From Tilletiaria anomala UBC 951 (taxonomy: Eukaryota > Basidiomycota > Exobasidiomycetes > Georgefischeriales > Tilletiariaceae), in the NCBI RefSeq assembly GCF_000711695.1, contig NW_013547010.1, positions 1 to 64,000 on the forward strand: DNA of 64,000 nucleotides, in the 5' to 3' direction. The position numbers were made by a program, and so were the translations under genes. The notes beneath the pieces were generated by a model. That model saw nothing but the letters and a program-made list of their open reading frames with translations, was not told the DNA's origin and ran no database searches. Below are positions 11,839-22,556 of this stretch, in pieces; positions within the stretch are counted from its first letter, which is position 1; every line of letters starts with the position of its first letter.

Positions 11839-12884
11839 CTAGGAGCCCATGCCACAGATGCTGAGCTGTCTCATCTCCTGCAACACATTCTCCACCTGGC
11901 TGTCTAGATTTCCACTGGCATAGTCATCCCGGACGCTATCGTTGAAGAAGCGCTGCACGCCGCCCATCTTTTCGTAGCCTTCCTCGGCAAACTTGGCCTG
12001 CATCCGGATCATCGCCTCGAACGATGGGTCCAAGTACGGGATGCGCAGGCTGTGCAGCTGAGGTAGCTCTTCTCTCAGCTGGTCATCTAGCGTCTCAAAG
12101 AGCAGTTTGGCGTCCTCCAACTCCTTCTCTGCCCTATAGGCCACGGCACGCAGAGAGACCAGCAGGTTAGCATAGAATGGCACGAGGCGGGGTAAGGTGG
12201 AGCCACGCACCTTGGTAGCTTGCTTGGGTCGTCGCTCGGCTTCTCTTGAAGTTTCCGGTGCTTGGCGCGCGCAGCATCGTAGTCAAGCAGCTGACAGCAC
12301 CGCAAAAGGGGGTCCGTCAAGAGATGGAAGAAGCAGCCCGTCGTTGAAAGAAATACACACCTTCTTATTCCGCTTCTCGATATTTTTGTTGATCTCGGGA
12401 AAGTAGCTGGAAAGCTTGCCAATCGGCTCGAGCACCGTCGCGCGGAAAGGAGGATCAAGGTCGCGCGCTATGCGGCCGTCGAGGTCGTCTGCGGCTCGCT
12501 TGTAGGCGTTCGCGGCGATCGCTGGCTCACTTGCATCCGAGTAGAACGACTCTACCGACTCGGCGATGCGCAGCTGTGCTGCTGAGATGCCTGTTGTTCG
12601 AAAAAGACGAAGCTTGTCACACTCGATGCTGTTTTCCCTCACAACCGCGTGCGCTGTGCACTTTCAAAGAGAGAATATGCCCAGCTGGAGATCGACGCAC
12701 CTCGAACAGCATCCAGGTATCCCTTTGCCTCCTTCTGCAGCGCCCCTGCCTGCTTCTCCAGGTTTTTGGCCGTTGCTACATTCTCAGTGAACGCGACATC
12801 GTCTGTGCGCTCGACCTGCCCGGTCTTCTGCATCACCGATGTTCCGGCGCGGTTGATGGCCTTTGTGAAGCCTTTCCACGACAT
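11839..12884 (-). CDS. RVS161: Amphiphysin-like N-BAR protein Rvs161/Hob3
   Basis: Four exons (12884-12701, 12590-12361, 12290-12211, 12133-11839) give 262 aa, the usual family length (~265). The N-terminus MSWKGFTKAINRAG is the amphipathic helix 0 of Rvs161/Hob3. The body is a continuous helical BAR domain (LQKEAKGYLDAVR, LRIAESVESFYSDAS, LLDYDAARAKHRKLQ, FEAMIRMQAKFAEEGYEKM). There is no SH3 domain, which separates it from Rvs167. Family role: dimerises, senses and drives membrane curvature at endocytic sites, usually with Rvs167, and affects actin organisation. All junctions keep phase. The stop lies 285 bp from that of CENP-A. The interval 11554-11838 holds only a short G run near 11821. 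Confidence 0.94.
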
Positions 12885-15800
12885 GATGGGCCACAGTCAA
12901 GGTCGAGTCGAGTTGGAATCGGTATCGGGATCGTGCGTGGATTAACGGGTGCGTCTACGTTCCTGCCACCTACTTCCTTGTGCCTCGCGGATCCAGCGCA
13001 GCTTTGGTGGTAGCAACGATAAGGGCACCACTATGCCGGCAAATTGAAGTGTATGTATTCAAAGTGTGTCCGGGTCATCCAGCCGCTGATTCCATTGATA
13101 GGCAGCATCGATCCATGTATGTGTGTGTATACGCCCACGACACACGCCTGGTCTGAGTCGTCGGTGTTGGCGCCACTCGGCAGCTCACCGATCTGCTGCT
13201 GGAGTCTCAGTCTCTCTTAACCCTCTCCCTCTCAGGTGTCTATGGCCGGTCCGGGCAGTGCACAGCCTTTCTTTTTTTCTCTGGAATTGCTTCAAGAAAA
13301 GAAAGGTCTCAGGATTTTGCACGTCATCTGTGCGATTGGGAGATGGGCGCGCCACGATTTGTGCGCGTCCAAACAGTGTTGTTGATTAAATTCCCATAGG
13401 GTTGTTGATTCGTACTTTGACGGGCCTCTCGCCCGTTCCGCTCCACTCTCTGGGAACATCGCATCAACTTTGGCAACAGGTTGCTGCGCTTCGCCAACGT
13501 CATTGTACATGGCATCGATCATCTACAGCATGTGCAAACGTGATGGAGACACTAGGGCTTGCTGTGGAGGTCACACTCCCAATCTACAAACGCGGCCAAC
13601 GCTTCATGTCGACCTGGAACTCGCAAGGAGGCCAGCGATGCCTACTTGCTGCCGTTCAAGGCGCGGCAGCTGACAGTCCTCTAGTTCCCCGAGTCTGATG
13701 GCTCGCAAATGATTCGCATTCCTAAGTACATGCACTTTTTATTCATACAGGTCTTTACTCCGCAGCAAGAATTTGAGCCTCATCGAACTAATGGTCCTCC
13801 GCCTTGAAGTACCATAGGAGCTGGCCCTTTTCGTCACCATATGCGTTCCTATAGCGCATACAACCCATAATGGCCATGATGAACATCCATCAACTCCGCG
13901 TATCAAGTTGTCTTGGACAACCATGCGCAAGTATCTCGTTTCCCTCAATGTAACCCCCATCCTCGCACCGTCACCTACATCGTTTGAAAAGGGGGGGGTG
14001 GACAGGGTCACAATAAATAAACTTTCGGCTGACGAGATCTATCACCTCGGGTGACCGGTAAGACCTTTCATTGACGTTCATGGGTATTAGCCCCACTTTT
14101 GCCCCTGACGTGACTATTTTTTCCCATCCATACAGTGAAACAAATGATTGACAGCGTGAAACCTTTCACACGTATCTGAGCGTCACTTCCACCACCATCC
14201 CCTTTAAAGACTTGGAACCTGTGTTCGGCGGTAGGGATAAGCTTGTTCAAAGATACGTTGTCAGAATCAGTATCATTCATATACGTTTCAAACATCATGT
14301 TCCATCCAGTTTTCTATCTGTTTTACGATGAGTTATTATCCCAAGTCGATATGGTTCGATCCTAAGGAATCTTTCTGTCAGTTGATCCGTCATGTCATGC
14401 ATCAGTGAAAGGCTGAAGGTCAGCAAAACATTAGGCTCATCCGCCGGCCATGGTGTATGATGTCACCGGCCAACCGTCATTCGTGACTAGGAGCAGCTGT
14501 CGACGCGTTCGGCCACAGCGGCAAGTGTAGCAAGCAGATCGAATTCAGCTCGCATCAATTAGTATTCTCGTTTGATGTGCGTAGCACATCTTGTGTGGAT
14601 GCAACACCATTCTCATACAGCGTAAATAGTAATCACACGCATCTCATCGCATTCGATCTATGTATTTAGTCCCCAAAGAATTCACTGCCGCCTCTGTCCA
14701 GAAAGTGATTGACACATGATCCTGCTTGCTTCTGGCGCCCTATTCCCTGAAGATCCCGACCTGCCGACGAGAAATGAGCTAGGGTGACACATGAGTCCAC
14801 TTCGCCGATATGCTCGCCCTATCCGCAATCTCCAGGGTGTTGTGGAATGCAGCCTTTCAGAAAAATCTGGAAGGCGTCAATGATGAACATGCCGAAGGTT
14901 CCGACACGCGGTGCCGTCGCGTTTCTCTGACATGAGTGCTTCGTGCTGAAGTATTTACCTCTTGGAGTTCATGAGATCGCAGCCAAGCCATGCTTTGGGA
15001 TGGCAAGAAGTACAGAGCTCTACGACCATAATAAACGATGTTTAGTCGAAGGTTCGACGAACGATGGAATAGTTGTTCGACTCCGATGTCTGCAGCCCCT
15101 GTGCCAAGATGCGTAAGTCATTCGCCCAACTAATTGCATCAGGCCATCTCGTACGGACATCCTCAGACGCGCCAGCAGGTGCGATTTTAGGTAATTCGGT
15201 GCATCGTCTTTAATCTTGTGCACTTCTGTGTGCCCTTCAAGAGCTCGCCTCCCGTCTCTGCGAGCTCATTGGAACTCTTCGAGAATCTCGAGGAGTCTGG
15301 CTGGCAGCGTGCGTGCGCTTGTCCAGGCTCTTGCTGCTGCTTGACAATATTGATTGGCACTGTCTGTTCTTCAGCGCCTTCTAACTGTCGATGGGCCTCG
15401 TTTGATTGGCACCTTCTTACTGCATAAAGCTTATCAGCGAGATTTAAACAGAGGCTGGGTGAGTGGCTTTCTCGTTGGCAAACTCCTGCAGGATTTCTTC
15501 GAGATGGTCCGACTTTTCCCCAGCATCGTAACAGGTGCAGGGCCTTCTGGTAATACATTGGAAGCTCCAGACCACGGCATGATTGTAAGCTGCTCTTTGT
15601 TCGCTTTATGGAGCGCTAGGTGCTCAGCTCGGTCGTTCAGAAAACGGAAGCGTGCTCTTCATTGCCGATCTGTTTTGCACGCTTGTGCTGTCTATTTTCC
15701 TTTGGATTAGGTTGAAGTCACGGTAGAGAGGCATGGTAGCACAAGATTGCTCATCCAGCTTTGACTATCATGATACAGTCCTCGCTCAATTTCCGACATA

Positions 15801-16421
15801 CGAAGTGGCAGTCAATCAATGAGCATCCGGACAGTGTGTATGCAATGAAGAGTAAGTTTGATTTGGTGCGTTGAATGAAGCTCGAGATCGAGTTGAAGAT
15901 CCTGGGAGCCGCCCCACCGTGCATAATATGGAAGAAAAAGGCTTATCTACCGTACAGCTGAATTCAGGAGAGATTGGTGAAAAGGACGAAGCGGAACGGT
16001 CTCAAAGCTCTTGTCAAGGCACGCAGCCAACCTCTTTCTGGTACCAAAACCAATGTGTCCAGATATCCTATCCGTCAGATGGAGCTGCCTCTGCAGGCGT
16101 CAACGAGTCAATGAGTACATATGCACATTACTACATTGAGGAGTTGAAGGGAGGGACGATCAACGGCCCTCATTGTGTACCAAAGCCAAACAATTGCACG
16201 CAACGGACACCCGCGATTTCTCGCGTCACGCCTCACCCACCATACTCGCTCTCCGCGTCTCTCTGTCAAACGCGCCGGTGCGGCGTCAGTTTGCTGCTGT
16301 CTGCACACTCACCTCTTCTCCAAGGCGCATTCCATTCAATCGGTTCAGTAGCCGCAGCGGTGGCCTTGGTGGTAGTGGTGCCAACAGTGGGGTCTCAGCT
16401 GACATCAGTGGTGGAGCCGAG
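12885..16421. other. Gene-poor block, 3.5 kb
   Basis: No ORF here has a recognisable domain or a consistent exon chain. Several parts, notably 13.7-15.1 kb, look A/T-richer than the flanks. Short G or T runs occur near 13267 and 13990. An open frame joined to PNK runs upstream from 16422 to an ATG at 16173. A weak coding-like patch with charged, helical residues lies on the minus strand at about 15180-15560, interrupted by stops. It could hold untranslated leader, lost genes or non-coding RNA. Confidence 0.5.
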
Positions 16422-18610
16422 ATGAATGGCTGTAAACGCGGGTTGGCTCGCGACGATGACCTTAATAGCGACGTCGAAGCGATAGAAGTGAAGAAGATAA
16501 AACGTGAGGCGAGCGGGGATCTGATGCAGTGTGTCTTCTTCTTTTCGTCTGACTGCCTTTCGTCATTTCGCTTGCTTTCTTTGATTGCAATTACATTTCG
16601 AAGTGGCCCCCATTTTCGCATTTGGCAAACCTGAAACAAGCAAGGTCACCCGGCTAAGCCCATTGCCTTCTGTCGTCGCTACTGATGCGTCCTCGTCTGT
16701 AGCAACCTCGAGTAAGCACACATATCTTGCTACGAGTCCCCTAGCCATCTCTCTGCCTACATCGTTGCCCAACAAGATCTGTTGGCAGATACATGGAGAC
16801 AATCAAACTTGTTTGGCGGGGACATTCGGAGAACCTGCCGTTGATTCGTTGCAAGCGCTGCACTCTAGTAGCTCGGCAAAGGGCAAGGGAAAGGCCGTCG
16901 TCGCCTTCTTCGACCTGGATTGGACGTTAATTAAGCCACAGGGGAACAAGGTTCGCTCCGCCGATGCTCGAAGTGACTCGATTCGAACTCTTCTGATACC
17001 TTTTGCGTCTTCGATGCGTCTCTAGAAGTGGCCAAGTCCAACGGATGAGTTTGACTACGCATTTCTCTTTCCCAATGTGGTTCGGAAGTTGCAGGAAGAG
17101 TACCAGAAGGGGTGAGCATTGGGGTATGCTCTTTTCACTTACGTCGATACCGAATTTAAATGCCGCCATTGATACTGCAGGCGAATTATTGTTTTGTGCT
17201 CGAATCAATACCAGACACTCACAGGCTATCGCAAGGCACGAGTCAACTTCAAGCCCGCTGAGACCGCCAAGATGCAAGTGTGGCAACGTAAGCTGCTCAA
17301 CATTGTCCGAGCGCTGCGCATCCCATGCTACATCTTTGCTGCGATGGCCAAGGACGAGTTTCGCAAGCCGCACCGTGGGATGTGGGATGCATTCCTGCAG
17401 ATATGGGCGTGCGATTTAGGCCGGGGGCGGACGGAACTCGCTATGCTCGCCAGCGAGCCGAGTGGGGACGTCTCGTACTTTGTAGGTGACTTTGCTGGCC
17501 GCTTAAGCGACGGTGAGAAGGATAAAGACTACAAGGACACGGACCGCAAGTTCGCCATCAATGCTGGCCTGCGCTTCTTCACCCCGGAAGAGTTCTTCCA
17601 AGGCGTCAAGCGCGGTGGAAGGCAATTTGAGCTGCAAGGCTTCAACGCCAAGCAGTTCCTGGCACGGCAGAATTCGACCTCGGAGGCTGCACCGTCGCTG
17701 CTGCCAATAGGGACGACGGAGATCGTGCTCTTCGTCGGACTGCCTGGAGCAGGCAAGAGCACTTACTTCAATCGACACTTTCGACCGCATGGCTACCAAT
17801 GGGTCAACCAAGATATCCTCAAGACAAGGGACAAGTGCCTGAAAGCTGTAACCCAGCATGTGAAAGAAGGAAAGAGTTGCGTCGTCGGTGAATTTGCTAT
17901 GATGAGCTGATGCGCCATATCCATGGAGCAGCTCCTGACTGCAACATGTCACTTTTTTCCTTATCCCTTCACCTCAGATAATACAAACAGGGACAGGCAA
18001 ACAAGAGCATATTACGTGGTGAGAACAGCGCAACCCATTCTCTGCATTTCATTTCATTTGTCTGCGCGTCCTGAAAATCTTGGTGCCCGTCCAGAACCTC
18101 GCGACACGGCACAACGTGCCCATTCGGTGTTTCCAGTTTGATATGAACATCGAACAGGCTTGGCATCAAAACGTATATCGAGCGTTCTCGCCCGATGTGA
18201 GTCCGGCAGACAGCGGTGCGGAAATTATTGAGACGAGCTGAGTGCCTTTGTATGTTTCCCATCGTTGGACTGGCTACTTGCAGAGCACATCAAAAGTGAT
18301 TCCACCTATCGCCTTCACCTCGTACTCGTCGGGCTATCAGGAGCCGACCAAAGCGGAAGGCTTTGCGGAGGAAATTCACCACGTGCCGTTTGTCTTTAGG
18401 TGCGTGAAAGAAAGTCAGAAGTCTCTTTTTACCCCTCTCAAAACGCGCCAGCAGGGCATGCAATCAGCACATTTGACTGATGTCTGTTTGACTTCACCTG
18501 CCTCGCTCGCACTTTCAATCCCTCTCTCGTAATTTTCTGGCATTTATAGCGGGACAGAAGAGGAGCGCGAAAGATACCTGCAGTGGTATGCTACGCGCGA
18601 CGATTTCTGA
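16422..18610 (+). CDS. PNK1: Bifunctional polynucleotide phosphatase/kinase (DNA 3'-phosphatase, 5'-kinase)
   Basis: Eight exons (16422-16503, 16604-16950, 17026-17111, 17181-17887, 17978-18018, 18095-18196, 18284-18399, 18550-18610) give 513 aa with phase kept throughout. A basic NLS-like start (VKKIK) is followed by WQIHGDNQTCLAGTF and a HAD-type 3'-phosphatase whose DxDxT motif reads FFDLDWTLI. YFVGDFAGR follows, then a P-loop kinase with Walker A GLPGAGKST and VVDNTNRDRQTR. No FHA domain is visible, as in fission yeast Pnk1. Role: restores 3'-OH and 5'-phosphate ends during single-strand break repair. An in-frame ATG at 16173 would add an Arg/Ser-rich extension that might target mitochondria; the 16422 start gives a family-like N-terminus. 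Confidence 0.93.
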
Positions 18611-19044
18611 GACAACGTCGTGCTATCGCCTATCAGAGCTTTATGCTGTTCAGACCCACGGGAATGCCCGAGGCCAACAGAAAACGAAAGGAATGACGGA
18701 TTGCAGGCAGCAGGAGTCCGTAGACTGTCCTGTATTTCAGCAATTTCCGTATTGTTGCAATTAGGCGGGGAACTCCGTCTTGTGCGACGGTGTGCGGCCG
18801 TTTCAAACAGCGACCGGTGTCTTTCCGTTGCAACATCGTGGCCGAGGCGTTCCTGGACTTCTCACTGCTTCACTCTTTGACTCCGCATTACATGAACGAA
18901 GTGCTCCATCCTTGCCTCACGCCTGCAGCACTATATGAGTAGGAGGGCTCTATGGTTGACTTATGCTCGCGCAATGCACCTGCTCGTTGCGCTCCTTGCA
19001 TCACGGTTGCTTACTGTGAATTCGAATCTAGTACCTAGTTGAAG
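18611..19044. other. Short intergenic region
   Basis: 434 bp between two genes on the same strand. I see no ORF, repeat or RNA signature. Confidence 0.5.
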
Positions 19045-20077
19045 ATGAGCGGCCCGAATTCCTTGACCATCTGGCTCACCATTGGCATGGGCTTGGGCCT
19101 GGTCGCCGCCTTGATCGGCCCAACACCAACGCGGCTACCTGACAGACTGGCAGTGATACCCGACTCTGCGGTGCATATCGACAACCATATCTACGACAAG
19201 GAGGACTTTGGCTGGGACGACGCTGAGCACCCGCTGAAGCTCGTCAATGGCGCGCGCATCCCCTACTTCGTCGACACCCTGCGCGAGAAGCTTGGCAAAG
19301 GACCGCTGAAGCTGCTCGATGTCGGCTGTGGAGGAGGTATTGCGACGATCGAGATGGCGGCCGCAGGGTTCAATGTGACAGGTGAGCTATCGTGCTGTAG
19401 ATCACGGTGATTCACGCCAAGAGACATCGGGTGCGCTGACAGCTCGTACAGGACTCGATGCCTCCGCAATTTCTGTGAAAGCGGCCGAAAAGATGGCAAA
19501 GGAACGCAGTCTCAGCATTCAATACGTCCATGGCAGCGCGTATTCGCTGCCGTACCATGACGATAGCTTTGACGCCGTCCTCTCCTCCGACGTCTTGGAA
19601 CACCTGCACGATGTCCGTCAGGCTCTAAAGGAGGTTACACGCGTGCTCAGACCCGGCGGCGTCTTTGTGTTTGACACTATTAATCGCTCAGTGTTTTCGT
19701 GGGTCGTCATCATCCGCCTGATGCAAGACTGGCTTCGCTACATCCCGGAGGCAGTACATGATTGGAAACTATTTAGTAAGGCATTCATTTAGGATCACGC
19801 TCCTGCCTACAGTTCGTTGCGCAATCACTGACATGAATGCACTTCCACTTTGACATTGATAGTAACGCCTACAGAGCTTCGACGGGCACTACAAGATGCT
19901 GGCTTAGAGCCTTGCCCTTCCGGAGCGCAGCATGGCATGCGTCCGACTTTCCGCCTGAACCCGCTATCCATCAGCCGCAGGCTGATCAAGCAAGGCCCAG
20001 GAGCTTTTATCGATGTATGGAAACAGGATATGTTTTTCATGGGCGGTTCATACCTCGGGTACGCAACAAAGCCATAA
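19045..20077 (+). CDS. UbiG/Coq3-like SAM-dependent methyltransferase with N-terminal membrane anchor
   Basis: Exons 19045-19381, 19452-19775 and 19863-20077, 291 aa. A hydrophobic helix (WLTIGMGLGLVAALIG, ~9-25) precedes a class I Rossmann methyltransferase: motif I LLDVGCGGG, GLDAS, SSDVLEHL, VLRPGGVFVFDTINRS, and a C-terminal HDWKLFITPTELRRAL. The TINRS and HDW..F.TP.EL pattern is that of UbiG/Coq3 O-methyltransferases of ubiquinone synthesis. Family membership is clear, but the substrate is not: Coq3 is a matrix protein with a presequence, while this N-terminus looks like a signal anchor. It may be a second, UbiG-related enzyme. The stop is 60 bp from that of the convergent DUS1. Confidence 0.8.
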
Positions 20078-20137
20078 TCTCAAAGATCTATATCGATGAA
20101 TGCTTAGCGTGCCGACGGCCCGTCTGTATTAGTGTCG

Positions 20138-21274
20138 CTAGGAAGCAATTTTGCAATTATTGACAATGTCGCGCAATGCATCGTGGCTACCGGCCGCCTT
20201 GATGTCGTTGACCATGAACGCTCGTTCCTTGCTCGGCGGCCGAAAGCGGTCGGTGTCAATTATGTAGAGCAGGTGCTGCTTGATGTACTCGAGACGCGGT
20301 ACCGCACCGTCTGCATGCTCGACTTGGTCTACAAGCCACAGATACTGTCGACAAAGCTCGAGGGGTTGCACTTCTTGACCGGAGAACAACGCCGGGTTCT
20401 CAAGGAGATGTTCTCCGACCATTGCGCCGTCTGCTCCAGTTGCTGCGAGGTTGCGGCGGACGTCCTCGAGCGACCGCACGTTGCCGTTCGAAATAATGAC
20501 AACCGAATCTGCCAGTCCAGCTTCCTGTATCCGCTTCACAATCTCTGCGACGACCTCAAGTCTTGCGGCACCATATCGACGCCGAGCGGTGGAGGCGTGC
20601 CGTGCATGCAGCGTGATCATACTCGCACCGCTGTTTGCTAGCTGCAGTGCCAGCTCCGCCGTCCTTTCTGTCTGTTCGCATAGCCTGAGCTTGACGCTGA
20701 CCGGCAGGCCAACTTGGCTCAGCGAACGGACTAGGGCATTGACCAGCGGCCAGTCTTTCAGATTGAGCAGGTATGCTCCGTAGTGGCCTTTCTGTGCGCG
20801 GCGCTGGGGACAGCCGAGGTTCAAGTCGAAGCCGTCTGCGAGATCACTGAGGGATTGTGCAGCATCATATAGTTGCTGTGGATCATCCCCAGCTAGCTGG
20901 ACAATCTGCGGAAAATTCTCTTGCTTTTCCCGTAGCTTCCGGCCCAGCTCTAGCTCTCGGCGTAGTTGGCGAAAAAGAGCAGGGTCGCCGATTAGGTCGT
21001 TGGCGAGGTACATCTGCGTGAAGGTCATCTTACAGCCGTGGCGCAAGCATAGCAGGCGGAAAGCGACATCGCTTTGATTAACGAGTGGTGCTGCGATGTA
21101 CCGAGTAGCCTCTCGCGCCCAATGTGCGTGCCAACGTGGTGGAGAATTGGGCTCAACATCATTTTGACCGACATCGTGACCGAGGTTGTCGAGCCTTGGT
21201 GCTGTCGGCATAGGCAGTGACGCAGGGATGGACCTTTGCTCTGGGGATCGAAAGCCCTGGAATCTGCCGAGCAA
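20138..21274 (-). CDS. DUS1: tRNA-dihydrouridine synthase, Dus1 type
   Basis: A single exon of 378 aa. The TIM-barrel FMN enzyme signature is clear: YIAAPLVNQSDVAFRLL (FMN-binding start), FDLNLGCPQ with the catalytic Cys near residue 154, KGHYGAYLL, SVKLRL with the FMN Lys, MITLHAR, and IISNGNVRSLEDV. The GCPQ..A..GHYGA form is characteristic of Dus1, which reduces U16/U17 in the D-loop of cytosolic tRNAs. The ~58 residues before the barrel are unconserved and Pro-rich. The start is the first ATG after the upstream stop. It is intronless, unlike most neighbours, and the 3' end nearly abuts the methyltransferase gene. Confidence 0.93.
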   Translation of the reverse strand: MLGRFQGFRSPEQRSIPASLPMPTAPRLDNLGHDVGQNDVEPNSPPRWHAHWAREATRYIAAPLVNQSDVAFRLLCLRHGCKMTFTQMYLANDLIGDPALFRQLRRELELGRKLREKQENFPQIVQLAGDDPQQLYDAAQSLSDLADGFDLNLGCPQRRAQKGHYGAYLLNLKDWPLVNALVRSLSQVGLPVSVKLRLCEQTERTAELALQLANSGASMITLHARHASTARRRYGAARLEVVAEIVKRIQEAGLADSVVIISNGNVRSLEDVRRNLAATGADGAMVGEHLLENPALFSGQEVQPLELCRQYLWLVDQVEHADGAVPRLEYIKQHLLYIIDTDRFRPPSKERAFMVNDIKAAGSHDALRDIVNNCKIAS

Positions 21275-22043
21275 GGGGTCAAAAGAATGCGCACGATAAC
21301 ACAGCTCTCATTGGCAATGAGCGAAGCTTGAGCTAGAGCGCCTCGTTTCGCCTCTCGCGGCGTGAAGCTCGAAGAGGGTCGTCGCTTGATAGTAGGCTTT
21401 TAGAGTAGACATCCATTTCGAAAGGCGGACTGACACCATCATGCTGGAAACTTGATGGCTCGTTGTATCGGCTGAGAGGGCCGAAAAGGAAGCGTAGAAA
21501 GAATGGGGTCATTACATAATGCTCGTGTGTGAGTCTTATTCCATGACGCCGCCTAGGCCGATTTCAGACCGTTCGGCCACTCCTTGGCTCACACTTTTCA
21601 TTCAAAGCTTCATGCCTTCATCCATGTGAGGCAAGGCGACAAACACTAGGCATCGGGAGGGCAAGCGCGCCACGAACCCATTTCCCGGATTGCCGAAATG
21701 AGACTGTTTAGAGATGTCAGAGGCCAGAAGGGACTCTTGCTGAGAGAGGGCTCAGAAAGTTGAGATCATGACGGCACGTGCAGACGTAATCCAGGGCTTA
21801 AATGCACATGTCCACAAGGTCGACCATTTGACTCCATTGATCATAGATTTGAAGCGTAGATGCTTTGCCACTTGCTGTTGCGCCTTCCTTCGCACCCTAT
21901 ATAAAGGCTTGTACCCCTTGCTCATTTCTCTTTCTCGCAGCGAACACATCCAACGCCCTAAAGCGAAATTTTCATACTATTTCCAACTTTTGCTCGTGTA
22001 TCCTAGCGAAAACATCCCTAAAATCAAGGTGAATGCTCAACAC
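21275..22043. other. Intergenic and leader region upstream of LEA-like ORF
   Basis: About 770 bp. The last 140 bp hold a clear TATA sequence and a CT-rich leader belonging to the following plus-strand transcript. Nothing else is recognisable. Confidence 0.5.
21898..21905 (+). promoter_or_regulatory. TATA box upstream of LEA-like gene
   Basis: TATATAAA lies about 140 bp before the ATG at 22044 and is followed by a pyrimidine-rich stretch (TTTCTCTTTCTCGCAG) suited to a transcription start. TATA promoters are typical of inducible, stress-type fungal genes, which fits the hydrophilic product. Confidence 0.5.
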
Positions 22044-22556
22044 ATGGTCAACACGGTGCCGCGTCGCGTTCTAGTGAGTTCTAGTCGTCAATTCTTCTTG
22101 CCATCCGTCCGCCTTAGGGCCAAACGGACTGACCTGAAGATTCATGACTTTCGACATTTTGCAGGCAAGGCCCTCTTGTCTCCCCCACTACGCTAACCGT
22201 TTCAATAGCACCACATCGTAGGCAAAGGATGCCGCGAATCAAGTCACAGCGGACACCAGGGCGCAAGCGGAGAAGGGTGCAGACCATACCCGGGCCGGTG
22301 TTGAAGAGGCCAAGGTAAATGATCACAACATGGCGTCCAGTGTCAGCGCTAACGTGGAGGAAGCAAGTGACAGCTTGAAGAACGCTGCCGAGCCGGTCAA
22401 GGGCTACGGTACACCAGCTAGCAGTGTCAAGAAAGGGTTCACAGACGTAACTAAGACTAGCCGCGAAAATGGCAGCACGCTGGTCGATGAGGCCAAGTCG
22501 ACCGCGCGGAAGGTCCCAGACGGTGCCAAAAAGGCCACGGGTACGGTCAGCAAATA
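22044..22556 (+). CDS. Small LEA-like hydrophilic protein, model uncertain
   Basis: The C-terminal ~80 codons (to the TAA ending at 22556) encode an Ala/Lys/Glu/Val-rich polar helix (EEASDSLKNAAEPVKG, TLVDEAKSTARKVPDGAKK) with the loose ~11-residue periodicity of LEA/hydrophilin proteins linked to desiccation and osmotic stress. A plausible first exon is 22044-22073 (MVNTVPRRVL) spliced to 22223 (AKDAANQVTADTR). That segment is one frame off from the rest, with the shift falling near 22259. Either a further splice is used, the gene is broken, or one base is missing from the assembly. No catalytic motif is present, and the family call rests on composition only. Confidence 0.4.

Noticed and set aside
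16712-16798. Possible extra intron in PNK (GTAAGC..GGAG)
   Set aside because: It would delete the WQIHGDNQTCL segment that matches other fungal PNKs, so the exon is better left whole.
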